A stretch of DNA of 64,000 bases from Amycolatopsis australiensis (GCF_900119165.1 NZ_FPJG01000006.1:1178001-1242000), one strand, 5' to 3'; positions 15,404 through 25,521 are shown, counted from the first letter of the stretch. A program made the numbers and translations. The notes: generated by a model from the sequence alone, not told the origin.

Positions 15404-16597
15404 ATGGACGAGCCCGAGCTGTTCCGGCAAGGCGGGTTCCGGCTGGCCCAGCGGCTGTTCATCGAGGGTGACATCCGGGGTGACGAACGGCAGGTCGCCC
15501 GCATCCGGGAGTTCGCGCAGGTCCAGGACAAGCTGGCCGACGACGTCGTCGCCTGGATGGCGCAGCTGCCGAAGGGGCAGGGCCGTCGGCTCTTCGAAGA
15601 CGCGCTCCGGGGCGGGACTCCGGCACCCGGGCCGGTCAAGGCGTTCTTCGACCAGGTCAACGCCAAGCCGTACTGGGTCGACGACGAGCGGCTGGACCGC
15701 GGCGCCAAGGCCATCACCCGGGCCGGCCTGCTCGGCCTGTTCCCGCTCGGCGACATGTCGCTGATGGGCGGCTACCTCGCCTCACGGGCCACGAAATCCC
15801 TGGTCGGGACCGGAGAGATCGAGTACAAGGCCACCCGGCGGCTCGTCGAGACCGCCACCTGGTGGATCGACGTCACCACGCCCGGCGCGCTCAAACACGG
15901 CGAGCAGGGTTACGCCTCCGCGCTCCGGATCCGGCTCGTGCACGCCCACGTGCGCGCGGCGATGAACCGGCGTGACGACTGGGACTACGCGGCCTGGGAC
16001 CGGCCCGTCAACCAAGTCCAGACCGCCGGGACGCTCCTGCTCTTCTCCCTCGTCTACGTCTTCGGCACGCAGCTGCTCGGCCTCCGCTACTCCGCGCGCG
16101 AACGCGGTGACATCCTGCACCTCTGGCGCTACATCGGCTGGCTCATGGGCGTCGACGACGAACTGCTCCCGACCGGCGAAGAGGATGCCTGGCGCCTGCT
16201 CTGGCTGCTCGCGGCCACCGAGTTCATCCCCGACGACGACTCGAAACGCCTGGCCAAGGCGCTGATCGAAGCCAACGCCGCCGTCGGGGAGGGGCGCGGG
16301 GCCGTCGGGAAGGTGCTGTCCCACGTCTCCGTCGCGGTGCACTCGTCGATCAGCAGGCTCGTGCTGGGGAAGGCCAACGCCGACTTCCTCGGCCTGCCGA
16401 ACGATCCCGTCGCACAGGCCGCGATCGTCGCCGTGGCGGGCGTCAACTTCGCCGCCGAGACCGTGCGGCGGTTCATCCCCGGCGCCACGGCGCTGCAGGA
16501 ACGGATCGGCGAGGCCGGGCGCCGCGGGTACGTGAAGCGGCTCGAGAAGATCTTCGCGCCCGACACGTCCTACGCGCAGCACATGCGGGTCGCCTGA
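15404..16597 (+). CDS. oxygenase MpaB family protein (DUF2236), 397 aa
   Basis: All-helical heme-associated family that includes latex-clearing protein Lcp of rubber-degrading actinomycetes and fungal MpaB. Family-type segments include RGAKAITRAGLLGLFPLGDM, ATWWIDVTTPGALKHGEQGY, SALRIRLVHAHVRAAM (with the His expected to bind heme) and GDILHLWRYIGWLMGVDDEL. There is no Tat or Sec signal peptide, unlike Lcp, so rubber oxidation is not implied. The ATG at 15404 has the strong ribosome site GGAGGTGAG. Whether it acts as an oxygenase is unproven. Confidence 0.88.
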   Translation: MDEPELFRQGGFRLAQRLFIEGDIRGDERQVARIREFAQVQDKLADDVVAWMAQLPKGQGRRLFEDALRGGTPAPGPVKAFFDQVNAKPYWVDDERLDRGAKAITRAGLLGLFPLGDMSLMGGYLASRATKSLVGTGEIEYKATRRLVETATWWIDVTTPGALKHGEQGYASALRIRLVHAHVRAAMNRRDDWDYAAWDRPVNQVQTAGTLLLFSLVYVFGTQLLGLRYSARERGDILHLWRYIGWLMGVDDELLPTGEEDAWRLLWLLAATEFIPDDDSKRLAKALIEANAAVGEGRGAVGKVLSHVSVAVHSSISRLVLGKANADFLGLPNDPVAQAAIVAVAGVNFAAETVRRFIPGATALQERIGEAGRRGYVKRLEKIFAPDTSYAQHMRVA

Positions 16598-16619
16598 GCA
16601 CACCGGATAGGCTTCGGCC

Positions 16620-17201
16620 GTGCTGCTCAGTGACCGTGACCTCCGCAAAGAGCTCGACGCCGGCCGGCTCGGCATCGACCCCTTCGACCCCGCCATGGTC
16701 CAGCCGTCCAGCATCGACGTCCGGCTCGACCGGTTCTTCCGGGTCTTCGACAACAGCAAGTACACCCACATCGACCCGCAGCTGCAGCAGGACGAGCTGA
16801 CCTCGCTGGTCGAGAAGGAGGGCGACGAGCCCTTCGTGCTGCACCCGGGCGAGTTCGTCCTCGGCTCGACGTTCGAGCTCGTCACCCTGGCCGACGACCT
16901 CGCCGGCCGCCTCGAGGGCAAGTCGTCGCTCGGCCGGCTCGGGCTGCTCACGCACTCGACCGCCGGATTCATCGACCCCGGCTTCTCCGGGCACATCACC
17001 CTCGAGCTGTCGAACGTCGCGAACCTGCCGATCACGCTCTGGCCGGGCATGAAGATCGGCCAGCTGTGCATCTTCCGGCTCTCCAGCGCCGCCGAGTTCC
17101 CGTACGGTTCGAGCGAGGCCGGGTCCCGCTACCAGGGGCAGCGCGGCCCGACCCCGAGCCGGGCGTACCAGAACTTCCACCGCGTCGACACCTGGCGCTA
17201 G
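16620..17201 (+). CDS. dcd: dCTP deaminase, bifunctional DCD:DUT type, 193 aa
   Basis: Converts dCTP to dUTP and, in actinobacterial and mycobacterial enzymes, on to dUMP, feeding thymidylate synthesis. The trimeric dUTPase-fold signature is clear: [24 protein letters not shown] (substrate binding) and [19 protein letters not shown] with the catalytic Glu in the last segment. Length 193 is typical. The start is GTG 16620. Its TAG stop shares the palindrome CTAG with the stop of the convergent monooxygenase gene. Confidence 0.97.
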   Translation: MLLSDRDLRKELDAGRLGIDPFDPAMVQPSSIDVRLDRFFRVFDNSKYTHIDPQLQQDELTSLVEKEGDEPFVLHPGEFVLGSTFELVTLADDLAGRLEGKSSLGRLGLLTHSTAGFIDPGFSGHITLELSNVANLPITLWPGMKIGQLCIFRLSSAAEFPYGSSEAGSRYQGQRGPTPSRAYQNFHRVDTWR

Positions 17202-18400
17202 GCCGCGATCTTTTCGTTCCACTCGATGTGGTGATTCCACATGAAGGCGTTCGGGTCCTCGTCGAACGGCTTCGCGAACACCCGCTTGATGAAGAAGTCA
17301 CGGACGACGCGGCCGACCGGGCCGATCACCTTCTGGTCGCCGTTGCGCTTCCCGGCCGCGACCACGGCCTCGACGCGCTCGCGCCGCAGGCTCTCGTAGG
17401 TGGCGAGCGCCTGCTCGACGTCCGGCACGTCCCGCAGGCATTTGCCCAGCGTGACGGCGTCTTCGATGGCCATCGACGCGCCCTGGCCCGCCGCCGGTGA
17501 CGTCGCGTGCGCCGCGTCGCCGATGATCACCATGCGGCCGCGGTGCCAGACCGGGACCCGTGGGAAGTCGTACGTCGGCCAAGCCGGGTAGAGCTCGCGC
17601 GTCGCGCGGATGATGTCGGCGGCCGGTGTCCGGTCGCGCGCCACCAGGTGCAGCAGCTCCGCGCGCAGTTTCTCGCCGGCCAGCGTGGCCAGCTCGGACG
17701 CCGTCGGCTCGGTCTTGCGGGCCGGGTTGGCGAACCACCAGACGCGGCCGTCCGGGCTGACGACGTGGCAGAAGAACACGCGCTTGCCGAACACCATGTT
17801 CAGCACGCCCGGCTCGTCCGGCAGCGTCAGTCCTTCGGCGAAGCCGCCGGTGTTGAGCAACGGCACGTACCGCGGCGCCGGCGCGTCCGGGTCGATGATC
17901 GTCCGGACCTGCGAGCGCAGGCCGTCGGCGCCGATCAGGAGGTCGCCCTCGGCGTGTGAGCCGTCCGAAAACTCGGCTCTGACCTGCGAAGACGTCTGGC
18001 TCGCGCCAATCAGCCGCTTGCCGTACTCGGCGGCGATGCCGCGCCGGGCGGCCTCGTCCCGCAGGGCGACGTAAAGGTCGGAGCGCAGCACGGTCTGGCT
18101 GACCGTGCCGTCCGGGAGCGCTCCGCCCAGCGGGAACTCCGCCAGCCGCGTGCCGTTGCCGAGGGCGATCGACATGCGCGGCGAGTCGAAGCCGGCGCTG
18201 CGGACCACGTCCTTCAGACCGAGTGGCAGCAGCGCGTCCAGGCCGTTCACCGCCAGCGTCAGGAACGCGCCGACGCCCTCGGCGCCCCGGTCGTACGCCT
18301 CGAACAGCACCGGCTCGTGGCCGGCCTCGTGCAGCGCGATGGCGGTGATCGTGCCCGCGATGCCGCCGCCGATGACCAGTGCTCGTGCCATGTCGTTCAT
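17198..18400 (-). CDS. FAD-dependent monooxygenase, 400 aa
   Basis: Class A flavoprotein hydroxylase like those acting on aromatic or polyketide compounds. It has an N-terminal GxGxxG FAD fold ([21 protein letters not shown]), the DG-type segment [13 protein letters not shown] (about 160), and the second FAD motif [20 protein letters not shown] (about 290-309). ATG codons at 18400 and 18391 are both possible. The divergent MarR gene and the palindrome between them suggest induction by an aromatic or antibiotic-like effector. Substrate unknown; detoxification is plausible. Confidence 0.87.
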   Translation of the reverse strand: MNDMARALVIGGGIAGTITAIALHEAGHEPVLFEAYDRGAEGVGAFLTLAVNGLDALLPLGLKDVVRSAGFDSPRMSIALGNGTRLAEFPLGGALPDGTVSQTVLRSDLYVALRDEAARRGIAAEYGKRLIGASQTSSQVRAEFSDGSHAEGDLLIGADGLRSQVRTIIDPDAPAPRYVPLLNTGGFAEGLTLPDEPGVLNMVFGKRVFFCHVVSPDGRVWWFANPARKTEPTASELATLAGEKLRAELLHLVARDRTPAADIIRATRELYPAWPTYDFPRVPVWHRGRMVIIGDAAHATSPAAGQGASMAIEDAVTLGKCLRDVPDVEQALATYESLRRERVEAVVAAGKRNGDQKVIGPVGRVVRDFFIKRVFAKPFDEDPNAFMWNHHIEWNEKIAA

Positions 18401-18420
18401 CCCATCGAATCTCTTAAAAA

Positions 18421-18442
18421 CTAATTCGTTCTGTCGAACTAA
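18421..18442. promoter_or_regulatory. MarR-type operator between the monooxygenase and marR genes
   Basis: An A/T-rich imperfect inverted repeat (TAATTCG, six bases, CGAACTA) lies midway in the 64-base divergent gap. Such sites are typical of MarR regulators that repress themselves and a neighbouring enzyme. Confidence 0.55.
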
Positions 18443-18464
18443 AGGGTGCGCTAGGCTGTGCGCC

Positions 18465-18935
18465 GTGTCAAGCGAGCGAGCGAAACTGGTCGAGAAAGTG
18501 CTGCTCAGGTCGCGAGAGCTGTCGACGGAGACGGTCATGTTCCACACCGCGATCTCCCAGACCCGCGGGCTGTCCGCGGTCGAGAGCAAGGTGCTGGACT
18601 ATGTCGCCCGGTTCGGGCCGCAGACGCCGAAGGACCTCGCGCGGCACTCCGGCCTCGCGCCCGCGTCGGTGACGGCGATGATCGACCGGCTGGAGCGCAA
18701 GGGCATCGTCAACCGGGAGCCGCACCCGGAGGACCGGCGCCGCGTGCTCATCGCGCTGGACAAGGAGGCTCTCGCGAGCGGCGTGCACCTGTGGGACCAC
18801 CTCGTCAAGCGCATGCACGAGCTGTGCGAGCGCTACTCCGACGACGAGCTCCGCACGGTGATCGGCTTCATCGAGGCGGCCGCCGCGCTGACCCACGAGT
18901 CGACGGCGAAGCTGACCGGCGCCACGGACGGGTGA
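18465..18935 (+). CDS. MarR family transcriptional regulator, 156 aa
   Basis: Winged-helix repressor of the MarR family. The DNA-binding part holds QTPKDLARHSGLAPASVTAM (recognition helix), IDRLERKGIVNREPHPEDRR and the wing RRVLIALDKEA. Flanking helices at both ends form the dimer interface. GTG 18465 was chosen because the protein then starts at SSERAKLVEKV, right before the first helix. It is divergent from the FAD monooxygenase and most likely controls it through the palindrome in the gap. Confidence 0.9.
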   Translation: MSSERAKLVEKVLLRSRELSTETVMFHTAISQTRGLSAVESKVLDYVARFGPQTPKDLARHSGLAPASVTAMIDRLERKGIVNREPHPEDRRRVLIALDKEALASGVHLWDHLVKRMHELCERYSDDELRTVIGFIEAAAALTHESTAKLTGATDG

Positions 18936-19002
18936 GAACTGCGGCGTAAACCCCACTTTCGTGCCAGGCTCCGGGACGTCGTCTCGGCCTCGGAGGTGGC
19001 TG

Positions 19003-22000
19003 TTGCCCGAAAGACCGCTGCGCTTGGTTCTGTTGCCCGCACTGGTCTTCCTGGCCTCGGTCGTGGCGCCGGTGGCGCGCGCGGCCGCGGCCGTCCCGTT
19101 CACGGTCGGCTACGACGATGTCGTCTACGGCGACTTCCTGTACGCGGGCAACGGCGTCCTGCGCTGCCCCGTCGACGCCGACCACGCGCCGGTCAAGGGG
19201 CCCGTGGGCACGCCAACGGCGTGCGCGAACAGCGCGGACCGCAAGGACACCCTGGGCAACGACGACTTCTTCATGCAGTGGGCGGACGTCGACGGCGATC
19301 CGGGCACGTTCGACTCGGCCGGCGCGTCGGTGAGCATCCCGCCGGGCGCGCGGGTCGTCTTCGCGCGGCTGAACTGGGCCGGCAGCACGGCACCCTGCGG
19401 TGTCGCGCCGCCCGGGACACCGGCGGCGCAGAACGTCCGGCTCTCGGTGGGCAGCGTGGAACCCGTCGACGTCGCGCCTTCCGCGTTCGCCGAGGACGGC
19501 CAGTACTACGCCGCGCACGCCGACGTGACCGCCCGGTTCGCGGGCGCGCCGACCGGGAGCCCGCTCGACGTGACGGTCGGCAACGTCTGGGCTCCCCGGG
19601 GTTTCGGCTGTGTGGGCGGCTGGTCGATCGCGCTGGTTTACGCGTACCCGCAGCGCAATCCGGATTTCGCGCCGAACAAGCGCAAGATCGTCGTCTACGA
19701 CGGGCACGTGCGGCAGACCGCCGGCGCCCCGCCCGCGGAAACGGCGATCACCGGCTTCCGCGCGACGGCCGCCGACGCGCACATCGGCGTCACGGCCTAC
19801 GACGGCGACTGGGGCGGCTCCGGCGACCGGTTCCTGGTCGACGGCACCCCGGCCGCCGAGCCCGCGACCGGCGGAACGTCGAACTTCTTCATCTCCAACG
19901 CCGACAACGCCGCCGCGCCGCGGGTGAAGAACAACTTCAGCGTGGACGCGAAGGCGTTCAACATCGACAGCATCCCAGCGGGCGCGACGAGCGCGAAGCT
20001 CGCCTTCGTCACCAGCGGCGACGACTACCTCGCGCAGAACATGGCGTTCTCGGTGCCGGTGCCCGAGCTGCAGCTCGCGATGCGCGCGAAGCAGCCGAAG
20101 GCGCACGCCGGTGACCCGGTCACGTTCGCCGTCGCGGTGACGAACCCCGGCAGCGTCGCCGCGTCCGGTGTGCAGGTGGCCGACGAGACGTTTCCCGCGT
20201 GCGCCAAGCAGATCGGCACGCTCGCACCGGCCCAGACCGTCACCTACGACTGCACGGCCATCGCGATGGCTGACGACTTCACGAACACGGCGAAGGTGAC
20301 GGGCACGAGCGCGCTCGGAGACGCGCTCGACGGCGTCGCGGCCGTGGCGGTCGACGTCCTGCACCCGGCGCTGGGCATGACGAAGACGGCCGACAAGGTT
20401 GCCTACCGCGCCGGTGACGCGGCGGTGTTCACGATCAATGTCACGAACACCGGCGACACGAGCCTCGCCGACCTGCGGGTCAGCGACCCGAAGACACCGT
20501 CGTGCGCGCTGGCCGGAAGTCTTGCTCCGGGCGAAAGCCGCACCCGGACGTGCGCGGCTCAGGCCCCGATCGCCGACGGAGTCAACACGGCGAGCGCGGT
20601 GGCCACCGACGAGCTGGGCAAGCAGGTCACGGCGACCGCCGACGCGCCGGCGCCGACGATCGCGCCCGCGATCGAGGTCACCAAGACCGCGGACCCGCCG
20701 GTGGTCCACGCGGGCGACGCCGTCTCGTTCACGGTCACGGTGAAGAACACCGGCGACAGCCCACTGGCACCGGTCAAGGTCACCGACGACACGACGACAT
20801 CGTGCTCGCGCACGTTCGACGGCCTTGCCGCGGGCGCAACGCGGAGTTACTCGTGCACGGCGAACCCACCGTCGACGACCACCTCGCACGCGACGGCCAC
20901 AGGCGCCGACCTGTCGGGCCGCCCGGTGACGGCGACCGCGTCGGCGACGGTCACGGTGATCACGCCGGTGCTGACGCTGACGAAGAACGCGGCGCCGGCC
21001 ATCGTGCGCGCAGGCGACCCGGTCACGTACACGATCACGGTCGCCAACGCCGGTGACGCGCCGCTGACGGAAGTCGCGGTCACGGACGACCGGACTCCGG
21101 CGTGCACCAGGACGATCGGCGCGCTGCCACCGCAGGGCGGGCAGACGTACACGTGCACGGCACCGGCCCCGCCGGACGACTTCACCAACACGGCGGCCGC
21201 GTCGGGCAAGGACGAGCTGGGCCGCACGGTGAAGGTCACGGTCGACGCGGTGGTGGACGTGATCCACCCGGCGGTGGCCCTGTCGGCCCAGGCATCACCG
21301 GCAGCGGTCCGCGAAGGCGACCGCGTGACGTGGACGATCACGGCAACCAACACGGGTGACGTGCCACTGGCCGACGCGGCGGTAGCGGACGACCAGGTCC
21401 CGGCCTGCGCGAAGCCCCTCGGCACGCTCGCGCCCCAGGGCAGCACGACGTACACGTGCACGACGGTGGCGGGCGCCACGGGCTTGACGAACAGGCCGAC
21501 GGTGACGGGCGTGGACCCGACGGCCCGCCCGGTGACGGCCAGCACAGAGGCGACCTTCGCCGTGCAGCACCCAGCGGTGGCAGTCACGGCGCAGTTGCAG
21601 GGAGGCCCGTTCCGCGAGGGCGACGCTGTGCCGCTGCGCGTGGAGGTGCGCAACACGGGTGACGTGCCGTTGACGGGTGTCCGGGTCACGGACTCGACCG
21701 CCAGTGCACCGCAGGCTCCGGCCACACAGGGTCCGGCCGCCGAGGGTTCGGCTGCGTGGGCACCAGCTGCCGAGGGTTCGGCTGCGCGGGCACCGGCCGC
21801 CGAGGGCCCGGCCGCGCGGGCACCAGCTGCCGAGGGCCCGGCCGCGTGGGCACCAGCTGCCGAGGGCCCGGCCGCGCAGGTGCCAGCCATGCCTGCGCAG
21901 GCTCCCGGCACGCCAGCCACCCACACCGCGCACCCCGGCTCCGGGCCGCAGGCGCGGGCCACCGGCTGTGCCCAGGTCCTCGATGGCGCCCTCGACCCCG

Positions 22001-23646
22001 GCGGCACCCGGGTCTACGCCTGCGCCGTCACCGCCCCGGCCGACGACGTCACCGTGGCCGTTCAGGTCACCGGCATCCCGCCGACCGGCCCCGCCGTGGC
22101 CGCCGCTGCCACCGCGACCGTCGACGTCATCCATCCGGCCATCGCGATCAGCAGGACTGTCGACCCGACCATGGTCCGTCCTGGCGATACCGTCACCTCG
22201 GCCATCACGGTCACCAACACCGGCGACAGCCCGCTCCGCGATGTCTCCGTAGCCGACCAGCTCGCCCCGGCCTGCACCAAAGCCCTTGGCACGCTGGAAC
22301 CGCAGGCAACGCAGACCTACACCTGCGCCCAAACCGCCGGGAACACCGACTTCACCGCCACCGCGCGCGTCACCGGTACCGACGCCACGAACCGTCCCGT
22401 GACCGCCACCGCCGGCCGACCGGTCGATGTCATCCACCCGGCGGTCACCATCGCCGACGACGCCACGCCCGCACAGGTCCGGCAAGGCGACACCGTCACA
22501 TTCACCCTCGTCGTCGCGAACACCGGCGATGTCCCGCTCACCGACGTGTCCATTGCGGACAGTCGCACTCCGGCGTGCGCTCAGTCCATCGGCACCCTCC
22601 CTCCCGGCGCTCTCCAACGCCGCTCCTGCAAGGTAAACGCCGGCACCGACAATTTCGTGAGCTCGGCCACCGTAACCGGAACCGATCCGACGAAACGCCA
22701 GGTCAGCGCCACCGACGACGCGGCGTACACCGTCCTGCACCCCGGGCTCTCGATCACGCAGCACACCAACGGCCCCTACCGCCAAGGCGACACCGTGACG
22801 TTCACGGTCACCGTCACGAACACCGGCGACGGGCCGCTGACCGCCGTCACCGTCACGGACAACCAAGCCCCGAGCTGCGCAAAGACGTTCGACAAGCTGG
22901 AAGCCGGCGCCATGCAGAAATACGACTGCGCCATGACGGCACCCCAGGACGACGTCACGACCACCGTCGAAGCCCGCGCCACGGCTCCGGTCGGGCCGCC
23001 GGTCAGCGCGCAGGACACCGCGGCCGTCGACGTCATCCATCCCGGCCTGAAGATCACGAAAACGGCTGAACCGAGCATCGCCCGCCCGGGTGACGAGATC
23101 ACGTTCACGATCACCGTTCGCAACACCGGCGACGTTCCGCTCAGCGAAGTGTCTATTGTGGACAAGGACTCCTGCGTGAAGAAGCTCGGCACGCTCGAAC
23201 CCGCAGCCCGGCAGGTCTACACCTGCGCCGCCAAGGCGCCGAGCGACGACTTCACCGCCGCCGCGAACGTAACAGGAATGGACCCGACCGGTCGCCCAGC
23301 GCAATCGAAAGCCGAAGTGAAAATCGACGTCGTCCACCCCGAGATCGCGTTGATGAAGGACGCCACCCCGTACGAAGTCCGCGAAGGCGACACGGTTACC
23401 TTCGCCGTTCTCATCAAGAATATCGGCGACGTCCCGCTGACCGCCGTCTCGGTCGTGGACGATCACACGCCGTCGTGTGCGCACGCCGTGCCGGAGCTCG
23501 CGGCCGACGCCGAATTCTCCTATACCTGCACGACCGTCGCCGGGAAACAGGGGTTCTCGGGCAAGGCGACCGTCACCGGCCAGGATCCGACGGGGCGCCC
23601 GGTGTCGGCGTCCGGTGAGGCTGCCTTCATCGTCCGAAGCGGCTGA
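19003..23646 (+). CDS. large secreted protein with 11 DUF11-like Ig-fold repeats, about 1547 aa
   Basis: A Sec signal peptide (MPERPLRLVLLPALVFLASV, cleaved after ARA/AA) precedes a unique N-terminal domain (about 30-370) and 11 tandem domains of 90-105 residues. Each domain has the pattern (I/L)HPA(I/V), AGDxVTFTxxVxNTGDxPL, a Cys near ACAKxLGTL and a second Cys in TYTC. Such DUF11-type domains are found in surface or extracellular adhesins. No LPXTG or C-terminal anchor is present. Domain 6 carries an inserted 10-residue tandem repeat. I prefer TTG 19003 because CGGAGG lies seven bases upstream and yields a clean signal peptide; GTG 18961 is the alternative. Ligand is unknown. Confidence 0.85.
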   Translation: MPERPLRLVLLPALVFLASVVAPVARAAAAVPFTVGYDDVVYGDFLYAGNGVLRCPVDADHAPVKGPVGTPTACANSADRKDTLGNDDFFMQWADVDGDPGTFDSAGASVSIPPGARVVFARLNWAGSTAPCGVAPPGTPAAQNVRLSVGSVEPVDVAPSAFAEDGQYYAAHADVTARFAGAPTGSPLDVTVGNVWAPRGFGCVGGWSIALVYAYPQRNPDFAPNKRKIVVYDGHVRQTAGAPPAETAITGFRATAADAHIGVTAYDGDWGGSGDRFLVDGTPAAEPATGGTSNFFISNADNAAAPRVKNNFSVDAKAFNIDSIPAGATSAKLAFVTSGDDYLAQNMAFSVPVPELQLAMRAKQPKAHAGDPVTFAVAVTNPGSVAASGVQVADETFPACAKQIGTLAPAQTVTYDCTAIAMADDFTNTAKVTGTSALGDALDGVAAVAVDVLHPALGMTKTADKVAYRAGDAAVFTINVTNTGDTSLADLRVSDPKTPSCALAGSLAPGESRTRTCAAQAPIADGVNTASAVATDELGKQVTATADAPAPTIAPAIEVTKTADPPVVHAGDAVSFTVTVKNTGDSPLAPVKVTDDTTTSCSRTFDGLAAGATRSYSCTANPPSTTTSHATATGADLSGRPVTATASATVTVITPVLTLTKNAAPAIVRAGDPVTYTITVANAGDAPLTEVAVTDDRTPACTRTIGALPPQGGQTYTCTAPAPPDDFTNTAAASGKDELGRTVKVTVDAVVDVIHPAVALSAQASPAAVREGDRVTWTITATNTGDVPLADAAVADDQVPACAKPLGTLAPQGSTTYTCTTVAGATGLTNRPTVTGVDPTARPVTASTEATFAVQHPAVAVTAQLQGGPFREGDAVPLRVEVRNTGDVPLTGVRVTDSTASAPQAPATQGPAAEGSAAWAPAAEGSAARAPAAEGPAARAPAAEGPAAWAPAAEGPAAQVPAMPAQAPGTPATHTAHPGSGPQARATGCAQVLDGALDPGGTRVYACAVTAPADDVTVAVQVTGIPPTGPAVAAAATATVDVIHPAIAISRTVDPTMVRPGDTVTSAITVTNTGDSPLRDVSVADQLAPACTKALGTLEPQATQTYTCAQTAGNTDFTATARVTGTDATNRPVTATAGRPVDVIHPAVTIADDATPAQVRQGDTVTFTLVVANTGDVPLTDVSIADSRTPACAQSIGTLPPGALQRRSCKVNAGTDNFVSSATVTGTDPTKRQVSATDDAAYTVLHPGLSITQHTNGPYRQGDTVTFTVTVTNTGDGPLTAVTVTDNQAPSCAKTFDKLEAGAMQKYDCAMTAPQDDVTTTVEARATAPVGPPVSAQDTAAVDVIHPGLKITKTAEPSIARPGDEITFTITVRNTGDVPLSEVSIVDKDSCVKKLGTLEPAARQVYTCAAKAPSDDFTAAANVTGMDPTGRPAQSKAEVKIDVVHPEIALMKDATPYEVREGDTVTFAVLIKNIGDVPLTAVSVVDDHTPSCAHAVPELAADAEFSYTCTTVAGKQGFSGKATVTGQDPTGRPVSASGEAAFIVRSG
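21733..21886 (+). repeat. five 30-bp tandem repeats inside the DUF11 protein gene
   Basis: Five units encode PAAEGSAAWA-type decapeptides with W/R/R-or-W/Q variation at one position. They sit between two beta-strands of the sixth Ig-like domain, separating the strand ending VRVTDSTAS from the Cys-bearing GCAQVLDGAL. Units are nearly identical at DNA level, suggesting recent expansion. Confidence 0.8.
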
Positions 23647-23704
23647 ATGGAGTAACGCGCAAGCGTCCGATTGCCGCGGAATTCTTACTGGTCGGCGATG
23701 AGCC

Positions 23705-24484
23705 GTGCCGGAGAAATGTGCCCAGGGTTCTCGCTGTAATCGTTCCGTGATACGTTCCTGCGCCGTGTCCCCCATTGGTGAACGTGCTCGCGTGGTGATG
23801 GTGTCACTCAGTGTGCTGCTCGGCGTCTTTTCCGCCGCTACCGGCACCTGGATGGCCTCGGCGGAAGGAAACACCGCCCAGCTCGGCGCCGCGGCGCTGG
23901 TGCTGCCCGACGAGCGCGCCGGATCCGGTGGCGGCAGCGGCACCGACGTGGCCGGCCGTCAGGTCCAGACCACGACGCGGCCGACGACCGAAGCGCCGGC
24001 GCCGACGACGTCCAGCGCGACCCCGACCCCCACCGAGACCAGCGAAACCACGCGGCCGACGACGTCCGAAGCCGCTGCCCCGCCGCCGAGCACCAAGGCC
24101 GCGGCCCGCGTCGCGCCCTCGACGGCCGCGCAGGTCATCGCGCTGGTCAACGACGAGCGCGCGAACGCCGGCTGCAAGCCGCTGGAGGAGGAGTCGCACC
24201 TGACGGAGGCCGCACAGGACTACAGCGACGACATGTCCGCGCGAAACTTCTTCTCCCACACCAACCCCGAGGGCGTGACCTTCGACCAGCGCATCAAGAA
24301 CGCCGGCTACGCGAAGCCGGGCGCGGAGAACATCGCCAAGGGGCAGACGTCCGCGCAGCAGGTCATGGACGCCTGGATGAACTCCGAGGGCCACCGCGCG
24401 AACATCCTTAACTGCTCGCTCACCAAGATCGGCGTCGGCGTCACGACGAAGGGCTGGTACTGGGTCCAGGACTTCGGTTACTGA
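23705..24484 (+). CDS. CAP-domain (SCP-like) extracellular protein, 259 aa
   Basis: A hydrophobic N-terminal helix (VVMVSLSVLLGVFSAATGTW), probably an uncleaved anchor or signal, is followed by a Thr/Pro/Ala-rich linker (about 85-130) and a CAP domain (about 140-259). CAP motifs are visible: ALVNDERANAGC, FFSHTNPEGVTF, GAENIAKGQ and AWMNSEGHRANIL. Bacterial CAP proteins are secreted and of mostly unknown function, with some linked to cell-wall or lipid binding. The start is uncertain: GTG codons at 23705, 23747 and 23765 are all in frame before the helix. Confidence 0.85.
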   Translation: MPEKCAQGSRCNRSVIRSCAVSPIGERARVVMVSLSVLLGVFSAATGTWMASAEGNTAQLGAAALVLPDERAGSGGGSGTDVAGRQVQTTTRPTTEAPAPTTSSATPTPTETSETTRPTTSEAAAPPPSTKAAARVAPSTAAQVIALVNDERANAGCKPLEEESHLTEAAQDYSDDMSARNFFSHTNPEGVTFDQRIKNAGYAKPGAENIAKGQTSAQQVMDAWMNSEGHRANILNCSLTKIGVGVTTKGWYWVQDFGY

Positions 24485-24487
24485 GCC

Positions 24488-25504
24488 CTACTGAGCCCCG
24501 GGAACCTGCTTGTTCCAGCGCTCGGCGATGTCGCCGTAACGCGCCAGTACCGTCGCCCGCAGCTCCGGATCGGTGCGCGGCACGGGCTCGATGAACACCT
24601 CGGTGACGTCGTTGAACTTCTCGGTCAGCTCGCCGGCCAGCCGGACGCAGGTGCGTTCGAGGTCGGCGGCGCCGAGGGCGTCGTCGAAGTCGACGCGCGT
24701 GCACACCAGGACCTGGTCGGTGCCCATCAGCATGGTCTGCAGGTCGACGACGGCCTCGATCTCCGGCGCCGAAGAGAGGTGGTCGCGGACGCCGCGGACG
24801 ATCTGCGGGTCGGCCTGGCGCCCGATGAGCAGGCCGCGGTTCGTCCGCCCGAGCAGGTAGGCGACGTAGGCCAGCAGCAGGCCGATGGCGATCGACGCGG
24901 CGCCGTCCCACACCTCCGACCCGGTGAGCTGGTGCAGCCCGATGCCGCCGAACGCGAGCAGCAGGCCGACGAGCGCGGCCGAGTCCTCGAAGAGCACGGT
25001 CTTGGGCGTCGGGTCGTCGATCAGCCGGAGATATGTCCAAAAGGACCGGTTTTCGGCCTTCGAGTCACGGCGGACCTGGCGCAGCGACTGCAGCCACGAC
25101 GTGCCTTCGAGGCAGAACGCGACGGCCAGCACGATGTAGCTGAGGACCGACGTGCTCTGGGCCTCGCCGTGCCCCAGCACCGTCGAAATGCCTTCGTAGA
25201 GCGCGAACATCGAGCCCGACGCGAAGATCGAGACGGCGGCGAGCAGCGACCAGAAGTAGCGTTCCTTGCCGTAGCCGAAGGGGTGCAGGCGATCGGCCGG
25301 GCGTGACGAACGTTTCAACGCGGTCAGCAGCAGCACCTCGGTGAACGTGTCGGCCACCGAGTGCGCCGCTTCGGACAGCATCGCGCCCGAGCCGCTGATG
25401 ATGCCCGCGATGAGCTTCATCACGGCGATCGCGAGGTTCACGCTGCCGGCGAGCAGCACGGTCAGAGTGCTTTCGCCACCGGGCTTTTCGGGTTCGTCGC
25501 TCAC
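24488..25504 (-). CDS. cation diffusion facilitator family transporter, 338 aa
   Basis: Proton-driven exporter of divalent metals (Zn, Fe, Mn or Co). Six helices are predicted. Family features are LAIAVMKLIAGIISGSGAMLSEAAHSVADTFTEV (helices 1-2, with the metal-site HSVAD), HPFGYGKERYFWS after helix 2, EDSAALVGLLLAFGG and GAASIAIGLLL. A C-terminal cytoplasmic ferredoxin-like domain starts near VRGVRDHLSSAPEIEAV. GTG 25504 was chosen because hydrophobic homology begins shortly after. The convergent CAP gene ends three bases away. Metal specificity cannot be told. Confidence 0.92.
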   Translation of the reverse strand: MSDEPEKPGGESTLTVLLAGSVNLAIAVMKLIAGIISGSGAMLSEAAHSVADTFTEVLLLTALKRSSRPADRLHPFGYGKERYFWSLLAAVSIFASGSMFALYEGISTVLGHGEAQSTSVLSYIVLAVAFCLEGTSWLQSLRQVRRDSKAENRSFWTYLRLIDDPTPKTVLFEDSAALVGLLLAFGGIGLHQLTGSEVWDGAASIAIGLLLAYVAYLLGRTNRGLLIGRQADPQIVRGVRDHLSSAPEIEAVVDLQTMLMGTDQVLVCTRVDFDDALGAADLERTCVRLAGELTEKFNDVTEVFIEPVPRTDPELRATVLARYGDIAERWNKQVPGAQ

Positions 25505-25521
25505 TCTGGTGAGCGTAATGC

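Noticed and set aside
15404..16597. Calling the MpaB-type protein a rubber oxygenase (Lcp)
   Set aside because: It lacks the secretion signal, and the family is broad; only a family-level call is justified.
21733..21886. Possible CRISPR or insertion sequence in the 30-bp repeats
   Set aside because: Repeats are in frame, encode decapeptides inside a domain, and have no spacers or inverted ends.
18868..23943. Two very long minus-strand frames (799 and 882 codons) opposite the DUF11 gene
   Set aside because: Arg/Gly-rich antisense shadows of a GC-rich gene with no domain, signal or ribosome site.
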